Program-made: the position numbers and the translations under genes
The notes under the pieces: generated by a model
The model's database searches: none
Told to the model about the DNA's origin: nothing
What the model saw: the letters and a program-made list of their open reading frames with translations, nothing else
Assembly (NCBI GenBank): GCA_900552075.1
Contig: URYL01000014.1
Coordinates: forward strand, 1 to 58,211
Length of the DNA: 58,211 nt
Reading direction: 5' to 3'
Source of the DNA: an uncultured Bacteroides sp.
GTDB lineage: Bacteria; Bacteroidota; Bacteroidia; Bacteroidales; Bacteroidaceae
Part shown: positions 34,334-42,083 of the stretch, in pieces
Numbering within the stretch: the stretch's first letter is position 1
Layout: each line of letters starts with the position of its first letter

Positions 34334-35977
34334 ATGATTAGTATAGATGGACTGACCGTGGAATTCGGAGGGACCACCTTGTTTAGTGACCTGAACTTTC
34401 AGATTAACGAAAAAGACCGTATTGCCCTGATGGGAAAAAATGGAGCCGGCAAATCCACACTGCTGAAAATACTGGCCGGTGTGCGCCAGCCTACGCGGGG
34501 AAAAGTGACCGCCCCCAAGGACTGTGTGATTGCCTATCTGCCGCAGCACCTGATGACGGAAGACGGGCGGACGGTATTCGAAGAAGCCTCTCAGGCTTTT
34601 GCCCATCTGAAGGAGATGGAGGAAGAGATTGAGCGGATGAACAACGAACTGGCCACACGGACGGACTATGAAAGTGATTCTTATATGGCCCTGATAGAGA
34701 AAGTGGCTTCGATGAGCGAGAAGTTTTATGCCATCGACATGACACATTTCGAGGAAGATGTGGAGAAGGCTTTGTTGGGACTGGGCTTCCTGCGGGAAGA
34801 CTTCAACCGTCCGACCAGCGATTTCAGCGGAGGGTGGCGGATGCGCATCGAGCTGGCGAAGCTGCTGCTCCAGAATCCGGATGTGTTGCTGCTGGACGAG
34901 CCGACTAATCACCTGGACATCGAATCCATCCAATGGTTGGAAGATTTCTTGATCAACAGTGCCAAGGCGGTGGTGGTCATCAGCCACGACCGGAAGTTTG
35001 TGGACAACATCACGACCCGTACCATCGAAGTGACCATGGGACGGATTTACGACTATAAGGTGAATTACTCCCAGTACCTGGTGCTGCGGAAGGAACGCCG
35101 CGAACAGCAGATGAAGCAATACGAGGAACAGCAGAAGATGATTCAGGAGACCAAGGACTTCATCGAACGTTTCAAGGGCACTTACAGCAAGACCTTGCAG
35201 GTGCAGAGCCGGGTGAAGATGCTGGAGAAACTGGAACTGATAGAAGTGGACGAAGAAGATACCTCGGCCTTGCGCTTGAAATTCCCTCCTTCACCACGCA
35301 GCGGAAACTATCCGGTCATCATGGAAGGAGTGGGAAAGACGTATGGCAACCACGTGGTGTTCAAGAATGCCAACCTCACCATTGAACGGGGCGACAAGGT
35401 GGCTTTTGTGGGAAAGAACGGAGAAGGTAAGTCTACCCTTGTGAAGTGCATCATGAATGAAATAGACTATGAAGGTACGCTGACGCTGGGCCATAACGTG
35501 CAGATTGGGTATTTTGCACAGAACCAGGCTTCGTTGCTGGACGAGAACCTGACGGTGTTTCAGACCATTGACGATGTGGCCAAGGGAGAAATCCGCAACA
35601 AAATCCGGGACTTGCTGGGAGCCTTTATGTTCGGTAGTCCGGAAGCCTCGATGAAGAAGGTCAAGGTGTTGTCGGGAGGGGAACGTACCCGTCTGGCCAT
35701 GATCAAACTGTTGCTGGAGCCGGTCAACCTCTTGATTCTGGATGAGCCGACCAACCACTTGGACATGAAGACGAAGGATATCCTGAAACAGGCGTTGATG
35801 GATTTCGACGGCACCCTGATTGTGGTATCGCACGACCGTGATTTCTTGGACGGGCTGGTTACGAAGGTGTATGAGTTCGGTCACCAGCGTGTGAAGGAAC
35901 ACTTGTGTGGCATCTATGAGTTTTTGGAGACCAAGAAACTGGAAAGTCTGCAGGAATTGGAGCGTAAAAACGCCTGA
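34334..35977 (+). CDS. ABC-F family ATPase
   Basis: 547 residues, two ATP-binding domains and no membrane segments. First: GKNGAGKSTLLKILAG, signature DFSGGWRMRIELAKLLL, Walker B LLLDEPTNHLDIES. Second: GKNGEGKSTLVKCI, LSGGERTRLAMIKLLLEP, LILDEPTNHLDMKT. Between them is a charged linker (about residues 250-310, KERREQQMKQYEEQQKMIQE) that in ABC-F proteins reaches into the ribosome. Likely a ribosome-associated translation factor (EttA/YbiT/Uup class), not an exporter; a resistance role cannot be judged. Confidence 0.93.
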   Translation: MISIDGLTVEFGGTTLFSDLNFQINEKDRIALMGKNGAGKSTLLKILAGVRQPTRGKVTAPKDCVIAYLPQHLMTEDGRTVFEEASQAFAHLKEMEEEIERMNNELATRTDYESDSYMALIEKVASMSEKFYAIDMTHFEEDVEKALLGLGFLREDFNRPTSDFSGGWRMRIELAKLLLQNPDVLLLDEPTNHLDIESIQWLEDFLINSAKAVVVISHDRKFVDNITTRTIEVTMGRIYDYKVNYSQYLVLRKERREQQMKQYEEQQKMIQETKDFIERFKGTYSKTLQVQSRVKMLEKLELIEVDEEDTSALRLKFPPSPRSGNYPVIMEGVGKTYGNHVVFKNANLTIERGDKVAFVGKNGEGKSTLVKCIMNEIDYEGTLTLGHNVQIGYFAQNQASLLDENLTVFQTIDDVAKGEIRNKIRDLLGAFMFGSPEASMKKVKVLSGGERTRLAMIKLLLEPVNLLILDEPTNHLDMKTKDILKQALMDFDGTLIVVSHDRDFLDGLVTKVYEFGHQRVKEHLCGIYEFLETKKLESLQELERKNA

Positions 35978-36031
35978 AAAGGCCCTTTGGGAAGAAAAAT
36001 CGGCTTTTTTGAGAAAAAAGTTTCCAAATGT

Positions 36032-36062
36032 TTTGCAGGTTTAAAATAAGTTACTACCTTTG
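36032..36062 (+). promoter_or_regulatory. Promoter for tRNA-Lys
   Basis: TTTG (36032-36035) and TACCTTTG (36055-36062) spaced 19 bp, a near-ideal Bacteroidetes promoter, 38 bp before the tRNA. Confidence 0.75.
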
Positions 36063-36100
36063 CACTCGCAATCGGGAAATGACCGATGCGACAAAGGACT

Positions 36101-36176
36101 GATTCGCTAGCTCAGCAGGTAGAGCACAACACTTTTAATGTTGGGGTCTTGGGTTCGAGCCCCAAGCGGATCACCA
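36101..36176 (+). tRNA. tRNA-Lys (anticodon TTT)
   Basis: Acceptor stem GATTCGC / GCGGATC, D arm with GCTC...GAGC, anticodon stem CAACA / TGTTG around loop CTTTTAA (anticodon TTT), T arm TTGGG-TTCGAGC-CCCAA, discriminator A at 36173 and an encoded CCA (36174-36176). All four arms fold normally. Followed at once by a strong terminator. Confidence 0.97.
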
Positions 36177-36181
36177 AAGAG

Positions 36182-36212
36182 AGGCCTTCAGTTTTGAAGG
36201 CCTTTTCTTTTT
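36182..36212 (+). terminator. Terminator of tRNA-Lys
   Basis: AGGCCTTCA (36182-36190) pairs with TGAAGGCCT (36195-36203), 4-nt loop, followed by a T-rich tail. Confidence 0.9.
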
Positions 36213-36240
36213 TGTTTTCTTTTATTTTCTCTTGTTTTCT

Positions 36241-36274
36241 TTTGTTCTGTCCTTGTCTAAATCAATTATTTTTG
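36241..36274 (+). promoter_or_regulatory. Promoter for the Crp/Fnr regulator gene
   Basis: TTTG (36241-36244) and TATTTTTG (36267-36274), 22 bp apart; the start codon is 50 bp further on. Confidence 0.5.
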
Positions 36275-36324
36275 TGCTGTTAATTCTCTATTAGGGGCTT
36301 ATTTCATGAATTATTCAATGCAAA

Positions 36325-36891
36325 ATGGGCAATTTTAATTTTTACGAAGACAAGTTAGATTTGAACTTTTGGTATGAGCTCTGCACAAGAGAGGGCAAGT
36401 TGTGTCATTATAAAAAAGGAGAATATTTTGTGCGGTGCGGAGAAATTACACACTACATGGGACTCGTGAAACAAGGGTATTTAAAATATAATACAATAGA
36501 CTCAGAAGGCAATGAACATATTTCTGGTTTTGCCTTTTCTAATACGCTTGTAGGCGATTATCTCAGTGCCACACACCAAATGCCTTGTCTAACTAATATT
36601 ATTGCTGCCACAGATGCAGAGGTTTGGGTTTGCAGTTGTGAGGTTCTCAATCGGGTGTTTAATGAAGACACAAGATTACATCAGATGATTGCCGATTCTT
36701 TGTTTCATCAAGTCTATTCATTGTATTTGGATATGCATCGTTCGTCGCCTAAGGAGCGTTATGTGGCATTGTTGAAACGATGTCCTGAGATTCTGCAAAA
36801 TCTTACGCTTAAAGAAGTGGCTTCTTACTTGAATATGACCCCCACTTATCTCAGCCGTATCCGCAAGGAAATTACTTTTGAGAACAAATGA
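36325..36891 (+). CDS. Crp/Fnr-family transcription regulator
   Basis: 188 residues. Residues 25-120 form the cyclic-nucleotide-binding-type beta-roll (HYKKGEYFVRCGEITHYMGLVKQG and NEHISGFAFSNTLVGDYLSA, quoted in part). The C-terminal helix-turn-helix is LKEVASYLNMTPTYLSRIRKEI. No four-Cys FNR cluster is seen (Cys are scattered), so O2 sensing by an iron-sulfur cluster is unlikely. Monocistronic with a terminator at 37000-37035. Ligand unknown. Confidence 0.9.
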   Translation: MGNFNFYEDKLDLNFWYELCTREGKLCHYKKGEYFVRCGEITHYMGLVKQGYLKYNTIDSEGNEHISGFAFSNTLVGDYLSATHQMPCLTNIIAATDAEVWVCSCEVLNRVFNEDTRLHQMIADSLFHQVYSLYLDMHRSSPKERYVALLKRCPEILQNLTLKEVASYLNMTPTYLSRIRKEITFENK

Positions 36892-37245
36892 TTTTATCAG
36901 ATGAACGAATTCTTTTACAAATGAATATGTATGTACTATTCCTCATTTTGGAATCACTCCTAAAATTGAGAGGATAGTTTAATTATTTTAATATTTAGTG
37001 AGAAAGGTTTTGAAATATTTCAAGGCCTTTTTCTCTTCTGTGTTTTAACATCCTCAAAATTAATGTATAAGTAGTATGGTTATGTTCAGCAGCTATAGCC
37101 TTCTGTTTAATCATTGATAAAGTTGAAAAAAGAAAAGCAATGATTCCTATTAGTGTTTATTTGAAAAGTTTTCTTGCGGAGTAAATGGTTATATTTTGTA
37201 GGGAGATTGTTTTCTGAAGAGGTAGAATCTAATTTTGTCTGTAAC
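36892..37245. other. Gene-free stretch after the Crp/Fnr gene
   Basis: AT-rich, no supported gene. It contains the Crp gene terminator (37000-37035); nothing else recognised. The operator-like palindrome and the promoter of the next gene follow directly. Confidence 0.6.
37000..37035 (+). terminator. Terminator of the Crp/Fnr gene
   Basis: GAGAAAGG ... CCTTTTTCTC (imperfect by one T) with an inner perfect TTGAAA / TTTCAA hairpin. Confidence 0.65.
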
Positions 37246-37263
37246 TCTCAAACTAGTTTGAGA
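37246..37263. promoter_or_regulatory. 18-bp perfect palindrome, likely operator
   Basis: TCTCAAACTAGTTTGAGA is a perfect palindrome that overlaps the possible -33 TTTG (37257-37260) of the promoter whose -7 is TACATTTG at 37284-37291. A dimeric regulator bound here would affect the gene at 37371. The Crp/Fnr protein encoded upstream is a candidate. Confidence 0.55.
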
Positions 37264-37283
37264 ACTGTGCTGGCTTAGGTCAG

Positions 37284-37291
37284 TACATTTG
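37284..37291 (+). promoter_or_regulatory. Promoter -7 box for the gene at 37371
   Basis: TACATTTG, exact TAnnTTTG match, with TTTG of the palindrome 23 bp upstream. Confidence 0.55.
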
Positions 37292-37370
37292 CAAAAGATA
37301 TAATCTATTTAGATAAAAGGCTTTTCTGTTTTGGAATGACTTATTTTACAAATAATAAATACTTAAAATT

Positions 37371-37766
37371 ATGAGACGGTTGATTTTCTCATGTCTGGGA
37401 TTTTTATGCTTCATTCCTGTCCAACTGGAAGCAAGGAAATATTTTTGTGAGATTAAAGGAACAAGCAAAACTTTATCAGCTAGCCTGAAAATCGTCTTTG
37501 ACTTTGGTGAGAGTCCTGTGTACTCTATATGGAACGGTCTGAAAAGCAAGCAGAAACTGGTAGATGAGAAGGGTAAGGAAATAGACTTTAATAGTATGGT
37601 AGATGCTGCAAACTATATGTCAGAAAAAGGATGGAACTTTCAACAGGCATATACTTCATTCTATGAGGGAAATGTAATACATCATTGGATTTTTTATAAG
37701 GAGGCAGATTCTCGGGAAGAAGCTGGAACAGGAATTATGACGAAAGAAACATATAAAGAAAAGTGA
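37371..37766 (+). CDS. Small exported protein of unknown function
   Basis: 131 residues with a signal peptide (about residues 1-21, ending QLEA). The mature part starts RKYFCEIKGTSKTLSASLKIVFDFGESPVYS and looks like one small mixed alpha/beta domain; there is a DFNSMVDAANYMSEKGWNFQQAY helix region typical of short Bacteroides secreted proteins. Not recognised further. Its stop overlaps the start of the GNAT fragment (4 bp), and an 18-bp palindrome lies before its promoter. Confidence 0.65.
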   Translation: MRRLIFSCLGFLCFIPVQLEARKYFCEIKGTSKTLSASLKIVFDFGESPVYSIWNGLKSKQKLVDEKGKEIDFNSMVDAANYMSEKGWNFQQAYTSFYEGNVIHHWIFYKEADSREEAGTGIMTKETYKEK

Positions 37767-38047
37767 TGGAGTGGAATAAACTAGGGAAGCTGGCAACAGC
37801 AGAATATAATAACGCTGCAAATCTCTCATATCAGGTTTACATGGAGTGTGGAAATAATGATTTTACCCAAGCAGGAATTGAAGCTTTCAAGAGTTTTATA
37901 TATGATATTTCGCTGATGGCTGAACTTGATATATATGGAGCTTTTGATAATGGGAGGTTAATAGGCATTATTGGTATCCACAGAGAAAAGCAAAAGGTTA
38001 TTTCAACATTTCGGATGCCTATTAATTGGGTGTGCACGAGGCATTGA
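37763..38047 (+). pseudogene. GNAT acetyltransferase, truncated remnant
   Basis: 94 codons. MMEWNKLGKLATAEYNNAAN through AELDIYGAFDNGRLIGIIGIHREKQ reads like the first half of a GNAT N-acetyltransferase (beta4 strand ending before the acetyl-CoA loop). The expected R/Q-x-x-G-x-G/A loop and the rest are absent; after 38000 the frame loses sense (STFRMPINWVCTRH, stop) and another frame gives RGIENIV before it also stops. An indel or deletion has removed the catalytic part, so it is very likely non-functional. Confidence 0.6.
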
Positions 38048-38158
38048 GAATATCGTTTGATATAAAACGGAGAAGAAGGAGGTGGATTCTTCACGCTTCG
38101 GAAGATAATGTATTTTGAACTACAGTTTTTGACTGAATTTATTGTATAAACTTGACTA

Positions 38159-40483
38159 ATGAAAAAACTATTTTTAGCTATAATAGCCTGTTTGGTTTTG
38201 CTGCCGGCTTACAGCCAGTATGCTGTCAAAGGGAAAATCATGGACCCCGAGAATGTAGTAATGCCGATGGTTAATGTGGCCTTTTTGAATCAGTCGGACA
38301 GCACCCTTGTCAGCGGAGCGGTATCCGATTCTTGCGGGATATACAGCACATCGCTTGTGGAGGGAAATTATATTATCCGTTATTCTTATCTGGGTTATAA
38401 GACACTGTATAAGAAAATGCAGGTCAATGCCGACCGTACGCTGCCGGTGGTTCGGATGGAAGCCTCACAGACTACGCTGAAAGAAGTGGAAGTCACCGCG
38501 TATCGGAAGCCATTCAAACTGGACCGAGACGGGCTGCTGGCCGATGTGGAGAATACTATTCTTGCCAAACAAACCAACTTGAACGACCTGCTCTGCAAGA
38601 TTCCGGGGATACAGCAAAGAGGAAACTCCATTGAAGTGATTGGGAAAGGAAGTCCTGTCTATTACATCAACGGCAGGGAAGTGATGGACCAGACCGAACT
38701 GGATAATCTGTCTGTCGATGAAATTCGTTCCGTAAAACTGATTATGAATCCGAGTATACGATACAATTCGGAGCAGCGTGCCGTCATCGAAATAAAGACC
38801 AAACGGTTGGGGGATGGATTGGCTTTCAATGTAAGGGGGAATCTGCAGCAGGGAAACCACTTCAAACAGAACTATCTCATAAATGGCAGTTACAATTACA
38901 AGGACTGGGATTTCTTTTTCTCTTATAATTACAACCGGGGAAAAAACAATTCGGCGCTTGACGCTTACCAGCAGACTCAAAGTGACACTGTCTGGAACCA
39001 AACTCAATTGAGCGCAAAACAGATTTTTAATGAAAGCCATACCTATATGGGAGGGGTTTCCTATCATTTCTCACCCGAGTCGGAAATCGGACTGAAGTAC
39101 GTGGGTAAGCACAGCCAAAACAGTACCTTTTCCGATGACACCCTTTCCATGATACCGGACCGGGGAATCTCCACGTTCATGAAGAACCATAGGGACGTAT
39201 CCGGAAAATCAATCAGTCACCACCTCAATCTGTATTACGTGAACGACTGGGAAAATGGTTGGAAAATAAATACCTACGGTGACTATATCCGTAAAACGGA
39301 CCAAGGCGACGGCTATATCCGTGAATGGGAAAGTGGACGTTCGGAAACTTCATTGAATTATTATAATAAAGCTGTGTGGGACTTGTTCGCTGCCAAGCTC
39401 CGCCTCTCGTATGATACCGAGAAAGCGGGAACCATCAGTTTCGGTTATGATTTCAGTCATACAAGCGGAACGAACTACATTGAAAATGTACGTGCCCTGA
39501 ATAATGGAAGGACAAAAAATATGGAACTGAAGAATTCGCTTTTTCTGGCATACGATTTCTCTTGGAAAAATCTTTCGATGGGGGCTGGGTTCCGTTATGA
39601 ATATCTTCGCAGTGACTTAAAGGAAACTTATACCGGAAAGCGGCAGAATCAGAACTATCATAATTTCCTGCCTTCCGTTTCGCTCAGTTATAACACGCAG
39701 AACCTACAACAGTCATTCAGTTACTCCATTCATACAGAACGACCTCCTTTTGGCGAGATGAACGACAATGCCGTCTATACCGACCGTTTCACCTATCGGA
39801 AAGGAAACCTATATCTGAAACAGGCAATAACCCATGACTTGAACTATATGTTGTTTTACAAGTTCCTACTTATAAACTTGAATTATAACAATATACATCA
39901 TCCCTTAATATGGGCATTTCACAGTATGCCGGGAAACTCGGCAGTGACAATAAACAGCATGGATAATTTTGATAAAATGCATAATCTGACAGGTATGGTA
40001 AATATACAATATCCAGTGAAGTGGTGGATACCTTCGCTTACGCTGACCTGTATGAAGACCTTCTTCAGTTATCCGGGGCCGAACGAAAGTGTCCTAAAAG
40101 CCGGCCGCCCGCTGGTGATGGTGAACTTCAACAACAGTTTCACGCTTCCATCCGGATTCCTGTTGTCTGCTGATTTTAGTTATGGCTCCAAAGGATATTA
40201 TCAGTTATATGAATCGAAGGGTTTCACCTCCTTCAACCTGAGTTTGAAGAAATCGTTCCTGAAAGACAAACTTCAACTTTCACTGGATGCTTACGACATT
40301 TTCAATAAGAACAATACGCGTGCTTCAGCCCGTCTGAATGATATTATCATAAACACTGTCGGAAAGGAGGAAACCCGAAAAGTCGGTTTCACGATTACTT
40401 ATCGTTTCCGCACGGAAAAGAAGATGAAGAATCAGAGTGCGGCCGAGACGGAAATGTCGCGGTTGAATATGGACAATCAGTAA
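38159..40483 (+). CDS. Outer-membrane beta-barrel, TonB-receptor-like
   Basis: 774 residues. Signal peptide (ends LPAYSQ), a carboxypeptidase-regulatory-like domain (about residues 22-100, VKGKIMDPENVVMPMVNVAFL to VVRMEAS), a plug domain (NLNDLLCKIPGIQQRGNSIEVIGKG... VYYINGREV), and a barrel with many alternating aromatic strands to the C-terminus (SFSYSIHTERPPFGEMND, KVGFTITYRFR). It belongs to the outer-membrane beta-barrel family lacking an obvious SusD partner. Substrate unknown. Alone in its transcription unit. Confidence 0.88.
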   Translation: MKKLFLAIIACLVLLPAYSQYAVKGKIMDPENVVMPMVNVAFLNQSDSTLVSGAVSDSCGIYSTSLVEGNYIIRYSYLGYKTLYKKMQVNADRTLPVVRMEASQTTLKEVEVTAYRKPFKLDRDGLLADVENTILAKQTNLNDLLCKIPGIQQRGNSIEVIGKGSPVYYINGREVMDQTELDNLSVDEIRSVKLIMNPSIRYNSEQRAVIEIKTKRLGDGLAFNVRGNLQQGNHFKQNYLINGSYNYKDWDFFFSYNYNRGKNNSALDAYQQTQSDTVWNQTQLSAKQIFNESHTYMGGVSYHFSPESEIGLKYVGKHSQNSTFSDDTLSMIPDRGISTFMKNHRDVSGKSISHHLNLYYVNDWENGWKINTYGDYIRKTDQGDGYIREWESGRSETSLNYYNKAVWDLFAAKLRLSYDTEKAGTISFGYDFSHTSGTNYIENVRALNNGRTKNMELKNSLFLAYDFSWKNLSMGAGFRYEYLRSDLKETYTGKRQNQNYHNFLPSVSLSYNTQNLQQSFSYSIHTERPPFGEMNDNAVYTDRFTYRKGNLYLKQAITHDLNYMLFYKFLLINLNYNNIHHPLIWAFHSMPGNSAVTINSMDNFDKMHNLTGMVNIQYPVKWWIPSLTLTCMKTFFSYPGPNESVLKAGRPLVMVNFNNSFTLPSGFLLSADFSYGSKGYYQLYESKGFTSFNLSLKKSFLKDKLQLSLDAYDIFNKNNTRASARLNDIIINTVGKEETRKVGFTITYRFRTEKKMKNQSAAETEMSRLNMDNQ

Positions 40484-40522
40484 AGATTGTAGAATGAAGA
40501 GTCTGTAAATTCAGTTTGATTT

Positions 40523-40644
40523 ATCAATGTGCCCCGTCCGGTATTATCCACCGAACTCAACAAGATGGAATAAGAGGGACTTATCAGAAGAAAGAGAATG
40601 ATTATATTGAGCTGAATCTGAAGGTAATTAAGGGAATTGTATGA
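40523..40644 (+). pseudogene. Relic of a Crp/Fnr C-terminal HTH domain
   Basis: In-frame codons from 40523 read INVPRPVLSTELNKME, then TAA (40571-40573), then EGLIRR; shifting frame at about 40590 gives KENDYIELNLKVIKGIV and stop at 40642. Joined, this is the recognition helix and wing of a Crp/Fnr regulator (pattern V-x-R-P-x-L-S-x-E-L-x-K-M-E-x-E-G-L-I). One nonsense codon and one frameshift in 120 bp, with no N-terminal domain nearby, mark a dead fragment. Confidence 0.6.
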
Positions 40645-40660
40645 CTGTTGGATTTTACTT

Positions 40661-40696
40661 TAAAGAGGCCATTTCATTTTTGAAACAGCCTCTTTA
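40661..40696. terminator. Strong hairpin after the Crp relic
   Basis: TAAAGAGGC (40661-40669) pairs with GCCTCTTTA (40688-40696), with inner TTTCA / TGAAA. The T tract is weak. It could end transcription from either side. Confidence 0.6.
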
Positions 40697-40749
40697 GAAT
40701 TACATAGTCGTGATGTAACTCACGTATTGTACTTTAAATTATATAATAG

Positions 40750-40866
40750 TCAATCGGTTTCATTTCCCCAAAGCTCGATATCGGTTCGAGCCTTACGGAT
40801 AGAAATGAAGGTGAAAGTCCAACTGATAATAGCTATTATCAGGTATCCCAATAGAATAGATGCCAT
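40750..40866 (-). CDS. 38-residue single-pass membrane protein
   Basis: A short frame on the minus strand starting at 40866: MASILLGYLIIAIISWTFTF, then ISIRKARTDIELWGNETD and a TGA stop. One clear TM helix (about residues 4-22) followed by a basic then acidic tail. It starts 42 bp after the stop of the NlpE-like lipoprotein gene on the same strand, so it can be made from the same transcript. Base composition and the amphipathic order argue that it is real rather than chance. Function unknown. Confidence 0.6.
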   Translation of the reverse strand: MASILLGYLIIAIISWTFTFISIRKARTDIELWGNETD

Positions 40867-40908
40867 AGTGATTTTTTTCTTTAAGTATTTTGATTGTCGT
40901 TTTCCGTC

Positions 40909-41784
40909 TTATTCTTGTTCCAGATATTGGTATTTTTTATGATGGATAACAAGTGTGGCACGCTGGTTATTGTGAAGTTGCCATTCTGTTTCTCCGTCTG
41001 TATAGGTGGCGGTTTTGGCGGATGCTTCTGTCTGAGTAAGCGTGTAACAATGAGGAAGTGTAGGATGCAACAGTTTCACAAGGGCCTGTTGGTCGTCATT
41101 GTAATAGATGACGTTCAGAAAGGCGGGTACCTCATTTTCTTTCTTTTCGTCGGTCAGCCGGTAGATGCAGTTGGTTGGACTGAGTTGGGTGAAGGTATAG
41201 ATGGCTGTATCATTTTTGAAAATAAACTCCTGAGAGGATGAAAGCTGCGGAATGGGCTGTGATAGTTTGACAGACTGTTCCAGACGGGTGTATTCGTTTA
41301 CCGAATCGTTATGCAGGTTCAGTTCCAGCTGGTATGTGTTGTTCCTAAAATGAAATTCTGCATGTTGCTTGTCTTTCTGACTGTATAGTTTGATGAGGGC
41401 GTCTTCTCCACTTTGGTCTTCTTTTAATAACTGCGAGACATAGATTTCCGGCAGTTCATTTTGGTCCGAGATTTTTTTTAATGTCGTATGTTGGCCTTGC
41501 AATTCATGGGAGAGAGGTGTGAATTGCATCTGATTGTCCAGATGGAGCTGTTTTCCTTTCTGTTCGATGTTTCCACGGGTGACGAATGTCTCTGGTTCTG
41601 CAATGTATTTTTCGAGCAGTTCATACTGGTCGCCGTTGATGGCCAGCATGACATAGATTCCCGGACAGTCTGCAGCTGGAAGTATGCCCTCATAGATTCC
41701 ATCGCTTGTATGAGGAGCTTGGCATGACCATAGCAGAAAGGATAGGCTTCCCATGAGTGAGGGAAAGATGTGATTTGTTTTCAT
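40909..41784 (-). CDS. NlpE-like lipoprotein
   Basis: 291 residues. Lipoprotein signal (LLWSC, Cys21). The mature N-terminus, GIYEGILPAADCPGIYVMLAINGDQYELLEKYI (read in two parts), matches the NlpE N-terminal motif G-x-L-P-C-A-D-C-x-G-I, except that the first Cys is Ala. NlpE senses surface contact and copper and signals envelope stress in enterobacteria; here the role is unknown. The C-terminal half (about residues 170-290) has strand-rich repeats without a recognised domain. A TACGTTTG box (41963-41970) is a possible but distant promoter. Confidence 0.78.
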   Translation of the reverse strand: MKTNHIFPSLMGSLSFLLWSCQAPHTSDGIYEGILPAADCPGIYVMLAINGDQYELLEKYIAEPETFVTRGNIEQKGKQLHLDNQMQFTPLSHELQGQHTTLKKISDQNELPEIYVSQLLKEDQSGEDALIKLYSQKDKQHAEFHFRNNTYQLELNLHNDSVNEYTRLEQSVKLSQPIPQLSSSQEFIFKNDTAIYTFTQLSPTNCIYRLTDEKKENEVPAFLNVIYYNDDQQALVKLLHPTLPHCYTLTQTEASAKTATYTDGETEWQLHNNQRATLVIHHKKYQYLEQE

Positions 41785-41962
41785 AAGGTGATTTTTTAAT
41801 GTATAGTTATTGAAATAAAATGAATGTTCTAGTCTGGTTTAGTTATTAGGATAGGTGGTGAGGAATGTGATGCCTGTAGAGGAAAAATTGTGTTTTTGAA
41901 GAATGCGGATGAGGTGATTTTTTATCGTTTAGCTGTTTGTTTAATATAATAATAGAAACAAA

Positions 41963-41970
41963 CAAACGTA
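41963..41970 (-). promoter_or_regulatory. Possible promoter -7 box for the NlpE-like gene
   Basis: Minus-strand TACGTTTG fits TAnnTTTG but lies about 180 bp before the start codon. Nothing else is recognised in the gene-free stretch 41785-42083. Confidence 0.35.
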
Positions 41971-42083
41971 GAAAAAGTTCATGAGAGAGAAGCGTGGGAG
42001 AAAACTCAAGTGCGTTTTCTGAGGGCTTCTGAAAGGTTTCTGATAATTGTTGTTGTTTTGTTATCGTGTTGATTTATAGTATG

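Noticed and set aside
36101..36176. tRNA-Lys as attachment site for the accessory region
   Set aside because: No second copy of the tRNA 3' end was found by eye in the window, and ordinary genes lie in between.
36086..36283. 65-codon frame over the tRNA
   Set aside because: It only exists because of the tRNA-Lys and its terminator.
40727..40942. 71-codon plus-strand frame
   Set aside because: It is the antisense of the 38-residue membrane protein and the end of the lipoprotein gene; runs of Phe and Ser only.
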